Below are positions 24,604 through 31,763 of a DNA stretch of 32,732 nt, one piece after another. The stretch lies in NCBI GenBank assembly GCA_025358575.1, contig JANYJA010000071.1, positions 1 to 32,732 of the forward strand, written 5' to 3'. This stretch comes from Terriglobia bacterium. GTDB taxonomy: Bacteria; Acidobacteriota; Terriglobia; Bryobacterales; Bryobacteraceae. The stretch's first letter is position 1. Each line of letters opens with the position of its first letter. Below the pieces are notes generated by a model. It was given only the letters and a program-made list of their open reading frames with translations. It did no database searches and had not been told where the DNA came from. The position numbers were made by a program, and so were the translations under genes.

Positions 24604-25371
24604 TCAGCCTCTCTGAATACGAGTGGGCAGGAGCCGCGTCGAGTTGGGAATCTGTCCCGTGCCTGGCGCCCGTCCAGTTACCGCCGTAATAGCGGTGTAC
24701 TGCCAGTTCTGGCCGGCTGCGATCGGCGTAGAATTCTGCAGGCTCAAACCGCTCGGGTTTGTCCCCACATAGACGTTCCACACCGTGGAGTTCGGTGGCA
24801 TGTTCACGGCTCCTATCAACAAAACATTGCCGTCTGGAACAGTGACGGAAGTTACAATCGAAGGAGTGCTTTCCTCCCCAGCCACGTTGACGTAAGTCAC
24901 GCAGACATAAAAATTGCCACCCGGTTGGGAGGCTGGCTGAAACGTAAACCCGGGCTGACTAGCCATCAAAAGCGGGTCCGTCACCAGTCCGATGCCCGCA
25001 TCGACAAAGTTTTTCTTTGCCCACCTAGCCAAGCTTTGAAACTGGTTCCGCTTTGCGAGGTATCGATCGTTTATCTCGTTAAAATATGCGTCGCTGTAGA
25101 ACATCGCCAAGGATTCATATACGTGCCATAGCTTGAGTGCAGGTGTCACCGCAAGGTGGGCTGTGTCCAGAGGAGTCTGACCGTACAACGGAGAGTAGAT
25201 TGTCTGCTGCCCCTGAAAGATCGCAGCGAGGTCGGCACTAATATGATCTTGGGCGGCACTCAGCTTGTTAGTAACGTCGATACCTTCGCTGCCTGCAATT
25301 GCGATCAGGCTCGAATCTTGAAGCGTCAGATCGGCGATCGACGCCATCAGTCCATCTGTGAATAGCGCCAT
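24604..25371 (-). CDS. Head-tail connector-like protein with C-terminal Ig/Fn3-like domain
   Basis: 255 residues. A helical N-terminal part (about 1-135; MALFTDGLMASIADLT, LKLWHVYESLAMFYSDAYFNEINDRYLAKRNQF) resembles connector/adaptor proteins. A beta-sandwich follows (about 155-250; PGGNFYVCVTYVNVAGEESTP, NVYVGTNPSG) and looks like the Fn3/Ig module also seen in the 1312-aa hub protein. AAGGAGGA precedes the ATG. Position, between coat and tail completion genes, suits an adaptor at the portal. Surface Ig-like domains on phage particles often give weak binding to glycans. The adaptor role is inference; the two-domain layout is seen directly. Confidence 0.6.
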   Translation of the reverse strand: MALFTDGLMASIADLTLQDSSLIAIAGSEGIDVTNKLSAAQDHISADLAAIFQGQQTIYSPLYGQTPLDTAHLAVTPALKLWHVYESLAMFYSDAYFNEINDRYLAKRNQFQSLARWAKKNFVDAGIGLVTDPLLMASQPGFTFQPASQPGGNFYVCVTYVNVAGEESTPSIVTSVTVPDGNVLLIGAVNMPPNSTVWNVYVGTNPSGLSLQNSTPIAAGQNWQYTAITAVTGRAPGTGQIPNSTRLLPTRIQRG

Positions 25372-25386
25372 GCGTCTATCCTCCTT

Positions 25387-25710
25387 TTACGCTTTCTCTT
25401 TCGTTGCGGGGCGTGCAGCCCGCAACTCATTTGATGGAATCACCATCACCTGCATTCTGTTCGCGACAGCCAATTGTTCTGAAACTCTCTGCGCTTCCAA
25501 ATTTTGCTCGGCAAATGCGACCGTCTCTTCCTGAGTAGCCAGACGTGCGAAACCTTCCACGATCGTCCTTGCAGCGACGTGCTTCGCTACCTCTGTCCGA
25601 ACACCCTCTTTGCCTCCATCCGACGTTTCCAGGCTTACAATTACGATGAACCGCTCCGTAAGAGTAGCCTCCAGCGCACGAACTTTTCGGTAATATGCTC
25701 GTAAGTCCAC
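25387..25710 (-). CDS. Small conserved-position protein of the head module
   Basis: 107 residues from a GTG at 25710, chosen because AGGAG lies seven bases upstream; the frame stays open to 25764 but that part covers a strong hairpin. The protein is helical with alternating charge (DLRAYYRKVRALEATL, EGFARLATQEETVAFAEQNL). It lies between the coat and connector genes, where head-completion or decoration proteins occur. I do not recognise the family. Confidence 0.6.
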   Translation of the reverse strand: MDLRAYYRKVRALEATLTERFIVIVSLETSDGGKEGVRTEVAKHVAARTIVEGFARLATQEETVAFAEQNLEAQRVSEQLAVANRMQVMVIPSNELRAARPATKEKA

Positions 25711-25730
25711 GATGAGTCTCCTCTTAACTT

Positions 25731-25754
25731 TGGGGCGGGCTGTGGGCCCGCCCC
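25731..25754 (-). promoter_or_regulatory. GC-rich hairpin just after the coat gene
   Basis: A perfect 8-bp stem, GGGGCGGG at 25731-25738 and CCCGCCCC at 25747-25754, with an 8-base loop, lies in the gap after the coat gene stop. No T-run follows in the transcribed (minus) direction, where AAAGTTAAG comes next, so it is not a classical terminator. It may protect the 3' end of a coat-rich transcript or attenuate read-through; this is a common way to raise coat expression relative to downstream tail genes. Confidence 0.55.
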
Positions 25755-25764
25755 TTGATGACAC

Positions 25765-26676
25765 TTAGCAGGTAACTTGGACGCCGAAGTTATTGCGAAG
25801 CACCGCGCATCCGTAGAGAACGTCAACGGTGAACTGTTGCGCCAGCGTGTTCGGCTGGTAGCTCATAGTCACGCGCATTCCGAAGCTGCCAAGTTCCGCG
25901 TACTCTGCGATGGCACCTGTTCCCGGAAGTGGCTGGGGCAAACGCCGAACTACTAGCCCAATACCGTTGCGCGCGAATGCCAAGTTGTGCGTCGCCACCG
26001 GCGCACTGCCTGTTTTCGCAACGAACTGTGAACGAAAGACGTAGAAGTCTTTGATTTTGCCGATGGTTCCATCAATCAAGGTACGCAGTCCAGCCTCGCC
26101 CGCTGTCTGGAATTCGCTGAATCGCGAAATCTGGCGCATCTGCGAATAAGTGTTCGCGTCCACTACCAAAAATTTCGGTTCAGCCGCTGGAACCTTCGCT
26201 GAGAACAATGCGGTCTCCGCTAGGTCAAGAATCGACTCGTTAATCACGGTTCCGGCCGCACCGACCGGAGAGTTTGCGGTGAAACCCGCATAGAGATTTA
26301 GCAGGTCGCTCTCAATGCGTTCCGCGATTGCAACCACAGCCGGCTGCATATAGACTTTTAACAGATCCGGAACCGCCAAAACTTTCGTGATATCTGGAAT
26401 CTGAAACGTCGCTTCCGCATGGGTGTTTAGCACAATCTGCGCGTTGCCCAGGTTCGGGTTCTGCGTCTGAACTGTGCCGCCCTCCGCTATGTTGTTCGCC
26501 ACCAGGGTGGGTGGAATCGGCACATTCACCGTATCACCGGCCTGCGCCAGCGTCGGCTCATAGTCGCGGTTCACCAGGTTCCCCATCACCAAATTCCCAA
26601 CCAGTGCGGGCAAAGCGTCGGCCGCTACCAGTTTAACGATCGCGTTCGCTACGTTTGCTGAAGTAATTATTGGCAT
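25765..26676 (-). CDS. Major capsid protein (P22 coat-like, HK97 fold)
   Basis: 303 residues in the coat position after a scaffold gene. The N-terminus (VANAIVKLVAADALPALVGNL) and segments such as GDTVNVPIPPTL, PDLLKVYMQPAVVAIAERI, FLVVDANTYSQM and DFYVFRSQF follow the pattern of the P22-type coat family. There is no N-terminal propeptide or neighbouring protease gene, which fits a scaffold-dependent assembly rather than a proteolytic one. GGAG precedes the ATG. It ends NNFGVQVTC. Product: about 32 kDa icosahedral shell subunit. Confidence 0.82.
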   Translation of the reverse strand: MPIITSANVANAIVKLVAADALPALVGNLVMGNLVNRDYEPTLAQAGDTVNVPIPPTLVANNIAEGGTVQTQNPNLGNAQIVLNTHAEATFQIPDITKVLAVPDLLKVYMQPAVVAIAERIESDLLNLYAGFTANSPVGAAGTVINESILDLAETALFSAKVPAAEPKFLVVDANTYSQMRQISRFSEFQTAGEAGLRTLIDGTIGKIKDFYVFRSQFVAKTGSAPVATHNLAFARNGIGLVVRRLPQPLPGTGAIAEYAELGSFGMRVTMSYQPNTLAQQFTVDVLYGCAVLRNNFGVQVTC

Positions 26677-26731
26677 TTTTCTCCGTCTTTTTCCTTAGTC
26701 AATTGCAAGAAGTCTGGCCTCTCGCTCGTCG

Positions 26732-27292
26732 CTACACACTTCTCAACGTCTGAGAAGCAACCCGCAAAATCTCTTGCCGCACCCGTTCCAATTCGTCTCT
26801 GCTCATGGAAGGGCTAATTTTGTCTATGTCCACAGGCCCACCTCCGGATTGCGTTTTAGCTGGGGCCGTGAATCCAGAACCGCCAGCGATTCTTGCTGGA
26901 AGAAATTCCGGATTCTCATTCACGAAGCCCGTCAGGTATTCCTTGGCGCTGATTTCACCTTGGTCCCCCTTTGCGACGAGCCTTCCATCCTCACCCCGGT
27001 AGATTTCGTCCTGCACGGCTTTGAAAGCCAGATCTACCTTGGTCACTCCAAGTTGCTGTAGCTCTGAGCGAATGCTCGAGCCTCGCTCGGCTTCGGCCGC
27101 AATCTTCCGGTTGCGCTTGTTCTCCTCCGCCATCTCGTTCAAACGCTTTTCAAGCTGTTCACGCTTGCGCCGCTCTTCCACCAGCTCAGCCTTATACGCC
27201 GGCTCTTTCCTGGATATATCTTGCCGCGCGTATTCCTGTATCGCCTCTTTTACCAGCGCCTGCACATCCACTGTCCCGTCGTTCTGCGCCAT
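26732..27292 (-). CDS. Scaffolding protein
   Basis: 186 residues from ATG 27292, six codons inside the open frame, preferred because GGAGGAGAGC sits directly before it. The protein is highly charged and helical, with a long coiled-coil region rich in Glu, Lys and Arg (about residues 30-75) and a hydrophilic tail ending in a helix-rich C-terminus (MSRDELERVRQEILRVASQT). Such composition and its place between portal and coat are typical of phage scaffold proteins, which guide procapsid assembly and then leave. No cysteine or catalytic motif is visible. Confidence 0.75.
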   Translation of the reverse strand: MAQNDGTVDVQALVKEAIQEYARQDISRKEPAYKAELVEERRKREQLEKRLNEMAEENKRNRKIAAEAERGSSIRSELQQLGVTKVDLAFKAVQDEIYRGEDGRLVAKGDQGEISAKEYLTGFVNENPEFLPARIAGGSGFTAPAKTQSGGGPVDIDKISPSMSRDELERVRQEILRVASQTLRSV

Positions 27293-27310
27293 GCTCTCCT
27301 CCCCTGTCAC

Positions 27311-28783
27311 TTACTGCCCGCCTCCCACAAACGAGGCGTCAATCTCAGAGACAATTTTGTTCTTGACGTCTTGCCGCACGTCGCATAGATACTTGAGCGC
27401 AATCCGCTTAAATATCTGCTGCTTCAGCGTTTCCGAGCCGATCCCTAGCGCGAGGAGATTCTTCGCATCGCTCAGCTCCGAACTGAAATCCCCAATGTCG
27501 AATTCGTCCAGTCCAGACACGTCAATCTCGAGGCCGTCCTTGCGCGCCCATTCGACCGACTCCAACACCTGCCGCATCACATCCTTCACGGCGTCACCGT
27601 AAGCGCGCAGAATTTCTTGGGTGATGCTGAAATCCCGCTGCTTGCTGATACCCGATTGCTGTTGATTCGAAGACTGCGAGCTAGCTTGATTCAGCAAATA
27701 ACAGACCCGGTAAATCTCGTCCTTTAGTCTCGATAAGTTATCGGCCGCGATCTGGTGAACATGACCCTCAGGCTCAGCCCATCCGAATCGATCGTTGGGA
27801 CCCAGTTGTATGTAATAGGATTCTCCAGTGATCTGATTCCACTCCCGGTCGGAATAGATTACCGGCGTCGCGAAAAGCCCCATAGTCAATGCCCACGAAA
27901 GCGCGTTTGATTTGTTAAAGTGCTCCAGTTGGAGAAGCGCCGCCTTATTCATCAGCCACATGCCGTCGCTGACTCTAAGTTCGAACACTGGAACTCGGTG
28001 TTGATCCGCAAGCCCGTGCCGGCCGCTGTCGACTAACTCAATCGCCGGTCCAGACCCTGTTTCGCTCTCTTCTCGGCGATAAATCTGGTAGTTTTCGCGG
28101 TCATAAACCAGCCAGCGCGATTCTCGCTTCCATTCGCGGTCATTGATATTGTCTTGCCGCCGGTCTGCCGTCCGAATAACAATCCACTCCAAGTTGCCGC
28201 GCACGTCCCGCGCCCAATTGATCACTTGTTCTGGCGAATATTCCACCAGATAACCTCGAGAACGCCCCTTGGCATCCTCCTCAGCTCGGCTCGCGGCTGG
28301 CTCCGTCATCCGAGGAAACTCCACAGCCGTGTACGAGCTTCCGAAGATCAGCGTGTTGGTAAGTTGCCTCTTGAAGAACTCAGCCAACGTGGTCCCGCGA
28401 AGGTCACAGTCTTTGACGAAGGTAGCGAAGAACGTCTTCCCTGCTTCATTGTTCCCGTCAAACTGCAGCACTGCTTCCCGCCGCATCAGCGTCGCGCCGT
28501 ACCAGTCGATAATCGTCCCGATATAGTTTTCGTAGAAAACGTGAGTCAGCCGTTCGAAGTACACGTCCGGTGGCTCTTTACTCCTGCGGGTTAAGTAATC
28601 GGAAGCCCGCCGGCGCAGTTCTTCTCCCCCGGCATACAGGTGCTTGTACCGCCGCCACATCGCCTGGTTTTCCCGGTATTCAGGATGTTCTTGCTCAATA
28701 TGATGCATAGCTTGCTTCAGCTCTCCTAGAACAGCCGGTTCGATTGTGCCCCTATTTTTGCGAGTGGCTTGAACTGCTGCCAC
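27311..28783 (-). CDS. Portal protein
   Basis: 490 residues, right after the terminase and overlapping it by 58 bases. Recognisable segments are YIGTIIDWYGATLMRRE and FKRQLTNTLIFGSSYTAVEF (wing region), DREWNQITGESYYIQLGPND, and a helical C-terminal part including LKDEIYRVCYLLNQ, SGISKQRDFSITQEIL and the stretch with VMRQVLESVEWAR. This order matches portal proteins that form a dodecameric ring at one capsid vertex. The GTG at 28783 is used; ATG 28708 (residue 26) lies after an AGGAG that is placed too far, and could be an alternative start. No deletion or frameshift is visible. Confidence 0.82.
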   Translation of the reverse strand: MAAVQATRKNRGTIEPAVLGELKQAMHHIEQEHPEYRENQAMWRRYKHLYAGGEELRRRASDYLTRRSKEPPDVYFERLTHVFYENYIGTIIDWYGATLMRREAVLQFDGNNEAGKTFFATFVKDCDLRGTTLAEFFKRQLTNTLIFGSSYTAVEFPRMTEPAASRAEEDAKGRSRGYLVEYSPEQVINWARDVRGNLEWIVIRTADRRQDNINDREWKRESRWLVYDRENYQIYRREESETGSGPAIELVDSGRHGLADQHRVPVFELRVSDGMWLMNKAALLQLEHFNKSNALSWALTMGLFATPVIYSDREWNQITGESYYIQLGPNDRFGWAEPEGHVHQIAADNLSRLKDEIYRVCYLLNQASSQSSNQQQSGISKQRDFSITQEILRAYGDAVKDVMRQVLESVEWARKDGLEIDVSGLDEFDIGDFSSELSDAKNLLALGIGSETLKQQIFKRIALKYLCDVRQDVKNKIVSEIDASFVGGGQ

Positions 28784-30030
28784 ACTAAATATCCCAGTGC
28801 GTCCGATAGGTGAGTTCGCCGTCGGTCTCGATCTTTATCGACTTCCATGCTGTCCTGCTTGTAAGACACCTGCTCAAAGTCCTTAATCAATTCCACGCAG
28901 CTTGCATCCAACATCAGGTCTACTTCGCCAGCTTGATTTCTGAGCTTGGCATTCATTGCGTTCACCCGATCCCGAATCGGCGGGTTCGCTTTTCCCGTAT
29001 CGAACTGAACGCGCCCTCGGTAGTTCATCCTCAGGTAATCGCGGACCATTTCGTAGTCCGAAGCACCCGACGTCTTCATGCTGTGTCCCGAAGCGTCGCC
29101 GTACACGATCACCTCGCAGCCCAAACCTCCGAACCGGCTCACAAACTCATGACAGGCCTGTTCCGTCGTGGCCCGCCGGATGACAATTTCCCCTAGCACT
29201 CGGACCGATGCGGCCTTCGTTTGCACCACGACTGAACTCATCGGATCCACGTTAAAATCGAGCGCCCACCTCAGTGGCATGGACGCCTCCGTTTCAAGCC
29301 GTCCCACATGCAACTCGCGATCAAATGACGGGTACACCAATCCGCCACTCATATTCAGATAGGAACCCAAGACCTCCTGCGGATAGAAGCTTTCGTCGTA
29401 GCTATGCCTCAGTCGATCGTAGAAGTCGGGTACCTGCTCCAACAAGTGCTTGTTCTCAAACGCTTTGGCGATTACCGTCTCATAACCGGCCGCTCTCTCT
29501 GAAACAAATTTGCGATAGACCCAGTCGTAGCCCTTCGGTGTCCAAACAGCGAATCCGCACAACCGCGAAGCCTTTGGATCCCGAAGTCGCCCTTCTAGCC
29601 GCAACCAGGCCCCTTCGTGCGCGTAAGTCAGTTCGTCCAGGCCAAACCAAGCCAAGTTCGTTCCCCGCAGCCTTTCAAAATCATCAACTGGCCGGAACAG
29701 TATTCGGGACCCTGTGTCCGTCATCGTTAAAATGTTTTCTGACTTATTCATCGTGAACGGAATGGCGTTCCCGTAGAGCACTTCAAACAGCGAAGTCTGG
29801 GTTGCATCCCGCAACATCGGATATGTAGGAGCGCCAAGCAGCCCCATTCGGCCGGGGTTCAAATAGCTTAACTTGATTGCTTCCTGGCACAGGGCCTGAC
29901 TCTTTCCCGATCCGATGGGGCCCGAGAAACCTTTGAATCTTGCCGTACTTCGGTGAAAAGCGCGCTGCGATGAGAGCGCATTATACAGAATTACCCGTTT
30001 ACGAGTTCTACCTCGATCGTCTCCACCCAT
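28726..30030 (-). CDS. Terminase large subunit
   Basis: 434 residues, two-domain packaging motor. ATPase domain: Walker A GPIGSGKS (37-44), Walker B LAWFGLDE with Asp132 and Glu133. Nuclease domain: three acidic residues at the expected places, Asp258 in DFNVDP, Asp312 in YGDASG and Asp410 in HLSDALGY, so an RNase H-like active site looks intact. The family type (Terminase_6-like, headful packaging more than cos) is suggested by motif spacing and cannot be settled. The gene overlaps the preceding 71-aa gene by 40 bases. All active residues being kept argues against old decay. Confidence 0.92.
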   Translation of the reverse strand: MGGDDRGRTRKRVILYNALSSQRAFHRSTARFKGFSGPIGSGKSQALCQEAIKLSYLNPGRMGLLGAPTYPMLRDATQTSLFEVLYGNAIPFTMNKSENILTMTDTGSRILFRPVDDFERLRGTNLAWFGLDELTYAHEGAWLRLEGRLRDPKASRLCGFAVWTPKGYDWVYRKFVSERAAGYETVIAKAFENKHLLEQVPDFYDRLRHSYDESFYPQEVLGSYLNMSGGLVYPSFDRELHVGRLETEASMPLRWALDFNVDPMSSVVVQTKAASVRVLGEIVIRRATTEQACHEFVSRFGGLGCEVIVYGDASGHSMKTSGASDYEMVRDYLRMNYRGRVQFDTGKANPPIRDRVNAMNAKLRNQAGEVDLMLDASCVELIKDFEQVSYKQDSMEVDKDRDRRRTHLSDALGYLVWQQFKPLAKIGAQSNRLF

Positions 30031-30206
30031 TCAACCGTCACCCGGTCGGAATCGTCATCCGGCATTAACTCCCCAGACACTTGAATCAGCTTGACAAAAT
30101 CTGCCACGCTTGACTTAAGCTCTCCGGCGGTTATGTCCATGTAAACTTTGTCAAGCACCAATTGCACTTGGTGGGCTCGCGTCTTCGGACTCCCTGATTC
30201 CTCCAT
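29991..30206 (-). CDS. Small protein at the start of the phage-like cassette
   Basis: 71 residues, preceded by GGGAG at five bases. It contains a helical core (HQVQLVLDKVYMDITAGELKSSVADFVKLI) and an acidic end (DDDSDRVTVEWVETIEVE). Its location just before the large terminase is where a small terminase subunit is expected, but no clear helix-turn-helix motif can be seen and it is short for that family. It is the first gene of the run and overlaps the large terminase gene. Confidence 0.55.
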   Translation of the reverse strand: MEESGSPKTRAHQVQLVLDKVYMDITAGELKSSVADFVKLIQVSGELMPDDDSDRVTVEWVETIEVELVNG

Positions 30207-30258
30207 CTACGCTCCCACATTGAAAAGAAAGTGCCGAACACAATGTTCAGTTCTGTGG

Positions 30259-30277
30259 AGTGCTGTTCAACAGCTCT
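30259..30277. promoter_or_regulatory. Dyad upstream of the phage-like cassette
   Basis: GCTGTTCAACAGC at 30262-30274 is a perfect 13-base palindrome, extended by further pairs to an imperfect 19-base dyad, AGtGCTGTTcAACAGCtCT, with one mismatch on each arm. It lies about 55-70 bases upstream of the first gene, in the leader (30207-30466), a reasonable place for a repressor or activator. No -35/-10 pair could be fixed around it. Likely operator, factor unknown. Confidence 0.35.
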
Positions 30278-30466
30278 TCCCGACAACAAGCTACCACCAT
30301 TACGAAACCCAGTCCGAGCTAGATAAAACGTAAGTGATTAAGAACAAAAGACACTATAGTCGGACAGTGGTCTGTGACCGCAACAGTTTGTCGATGGTAA
30401 GCTGTGCGAAGAGGAACGTGATCGTAAATCCCGCGCGCATCCGTCAAGTACGGCCTAAAACTCGGT

Positions 30467-30781
30467 TTATCGTCGTAAGCCGGTTTGATAATCGAGCACG
30501 CTGCGCTGCAGTTGATAGTCATAGCGGGCGCTGGCGTCGGTGACCTGCGCGCTGGTTTGGTTAAGCTGCGCTTGGCTAAGTTCAACGATGGAACTGAGAC
30601 CCAGATCACAGCGCGTCCGCGCAAGATCGAGAGCCAAAGTAGCCTGAGCAAGCAATTCCGCGGTTAACGCAAGCCGCTGGTAGGCGTTGCTGGCATTGAG
30701 CCATCCCACCTGGACATCGCGCGTGATTTGATTTGCGGTGTTGCGCAGATTTTGATCCGCGGCTTGTGCGCGCAGCTCGGA
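30467..30781 (-). pseudogene. TolC-like outer membrane efflux protein fragment
   Basis: An open frame of about 104 codons without a start, reading SELRAQAADQNLRNTANQIT, DVQVGWLNASNAYQRL, ALDLARTRCDLGLSSIVEL, SQAQLNQTSAQ and YDYQLQRSVLDYQTGL. These are typical of the C-terminal third of TolC/OprM-type outer membrane factors. The rest of the gene is missing upstream, where a different pseudogene begins at once, so the fragment marks an old deletion or rearrangement. Positions follow codon phase and the stop at 30467. Confidence 0.7.
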
Positions 30782-31722
30782 TTAGCGGAACACGCGCGAA
30801 GTAGTATTGGTTCTGCACGCTGTGTTCATTTGTAGATCTTGCGTGACCACCCAATATCTTCCTGGCAGCACATTTTGGATTTCAAACGTATGCATTTCAC
30901 CCATGGTCGTCCCGGAGAGGTTGTGTCTAGTGCCGGATTGCCCAATCGGTTGAATCTGCACCGCAACGCTTTGAATATCGGCCAAATTCGTTACCTTGCC
31001 GCTGACTGTAACCGGTATTGCAGAGCAAATACTAAGTCAATCTCCAGGTTGTGGACCGGGATTACGTTCAACAGCGCTTTCGAGCCCGCGTCCGGAAGGC
31101 AAGTTTCGGCGTACACTTGCCGCGATTTTTGCCCAAATGTCGCATAGCCCACAGGTGGCGCGGATTCGCCGCCCTGCAGAGCCGACGCGCAAATGCCGTA
31201 GCGCCCGCGAGGCATCGAAGAGATGCGAACCCGACCCAAGTCGTCAGTAGCAGTGTTGCCTTCAATCTGGATGGCGGCCTTCCCGTTTCCCCACGAACGC
31301 CGCGCCGCGTCTACCCATGTTCGGCATTGGATTTCCGGCTGGATCTCGAACAGTGCCGAAGATTGAGCCGAAGCGCGCGATGCGAAACACGATGTCCTGG
31401 CGCGGAAACTTCTTATTGAGATTGAGCGAGCCACTCGCCCCTGCTGCGGCGTCTGACCCCAGAAGAAAAATCCAAGATCGTTGCGGTGCGCGGTCAGAAT
31501 GTACGCCCCGGCGGGCAGTCCGCTAAATGCGAAACGTCCCTGGGCGTTTGTGAGGACGGGGTCGGTACCATCATTCCATCCATTCAAGGTGACGCCAACT
31601 TCCGCATTGGCGACCGGCAGACCGTTGTCGAGCATGAGCTGCCCTGTGAACGAATAGCTACCCTGTTGCCCAAAAGCAGCGGCGGCAAGCAGCGGAAGTA
31701 GAAGCGGGCGCTCGAAATGCAT
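30782..31722 (-). pseudogene. Decayed carboxypeptidase-regulatory-like secreted protein (several frameshifts)
   Basis: The first part (MHFERPLLLPLLAAAAFGQQ, signal peptide) and SFTGQLMLDNGLPVANAEVG, FAFSGLPAGAYIL fit a CarboxypepD_reg-like/Ig-type module common in Acidobacteriota. From about 31440 the conserved reading continues in another frame (KKFPRQDIVFRIARFGSIFG, TVRDPAGNPMPNM) and returns to the first near 31310 (SWGNGKAAIQIEGNTATDD). A third shift near 31020 leads from NLEIDLVFA to PVTVSGKVTNLADIQSVAVQ and NVLPGRYWVVTQD. The C-terminus is lost at about 30782, where a TolC fragment starts. Three frameshifts and truncation mean no full product. Confidence 0.75.
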
Positions 31723-31763
31723 GTAAGTCAAGGACCCCGGCTGGTTGCCGATATTTCCTACGA

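Larger units (their letters stand above)
13737..30206 (-). mobile_element. Phage-like head-tail cassette (GTA-like or domesticated prophage)
   Basis: Sixteen minus-strand genes, tightly packed or overlapping, cover all essential functions for a headed particle with a non-contractile tail: terminase, portal, scaffold, coat, connector, tube, chaperones, tape measure, distal tail, hub and a terminal tail protein. No integrase, excisionase, repressor, replication, holin, endolysin or methylase gene was found in the cassette or its flanks, and no convincing attachment repeats were seen. Such minimal composition, a tape measure of only about 215 residues and a run directly into a chromosomal gene (18 bp) resemble known gene transfer agents. 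Against this, only one window was seen, so lysis and control genes could lie elsewhere or have been lost by decay. Confidence 0.8.

Noticed and set aside
13731-30250. Possible attachment repeat: ACATCAAGAAAGAAAG near 13735 and ACATTGAAAAGAAAG near 30220
   Set aside because: Only a partly matching A-rich stretch with mismatches; low complexity makes this expected by chance, and no target gene is duplicated.
30319-30651. 110-aa open frame across the TolC fragment
   Set aside because: Different frame from the recognisable TolC sequence and without domain signal.
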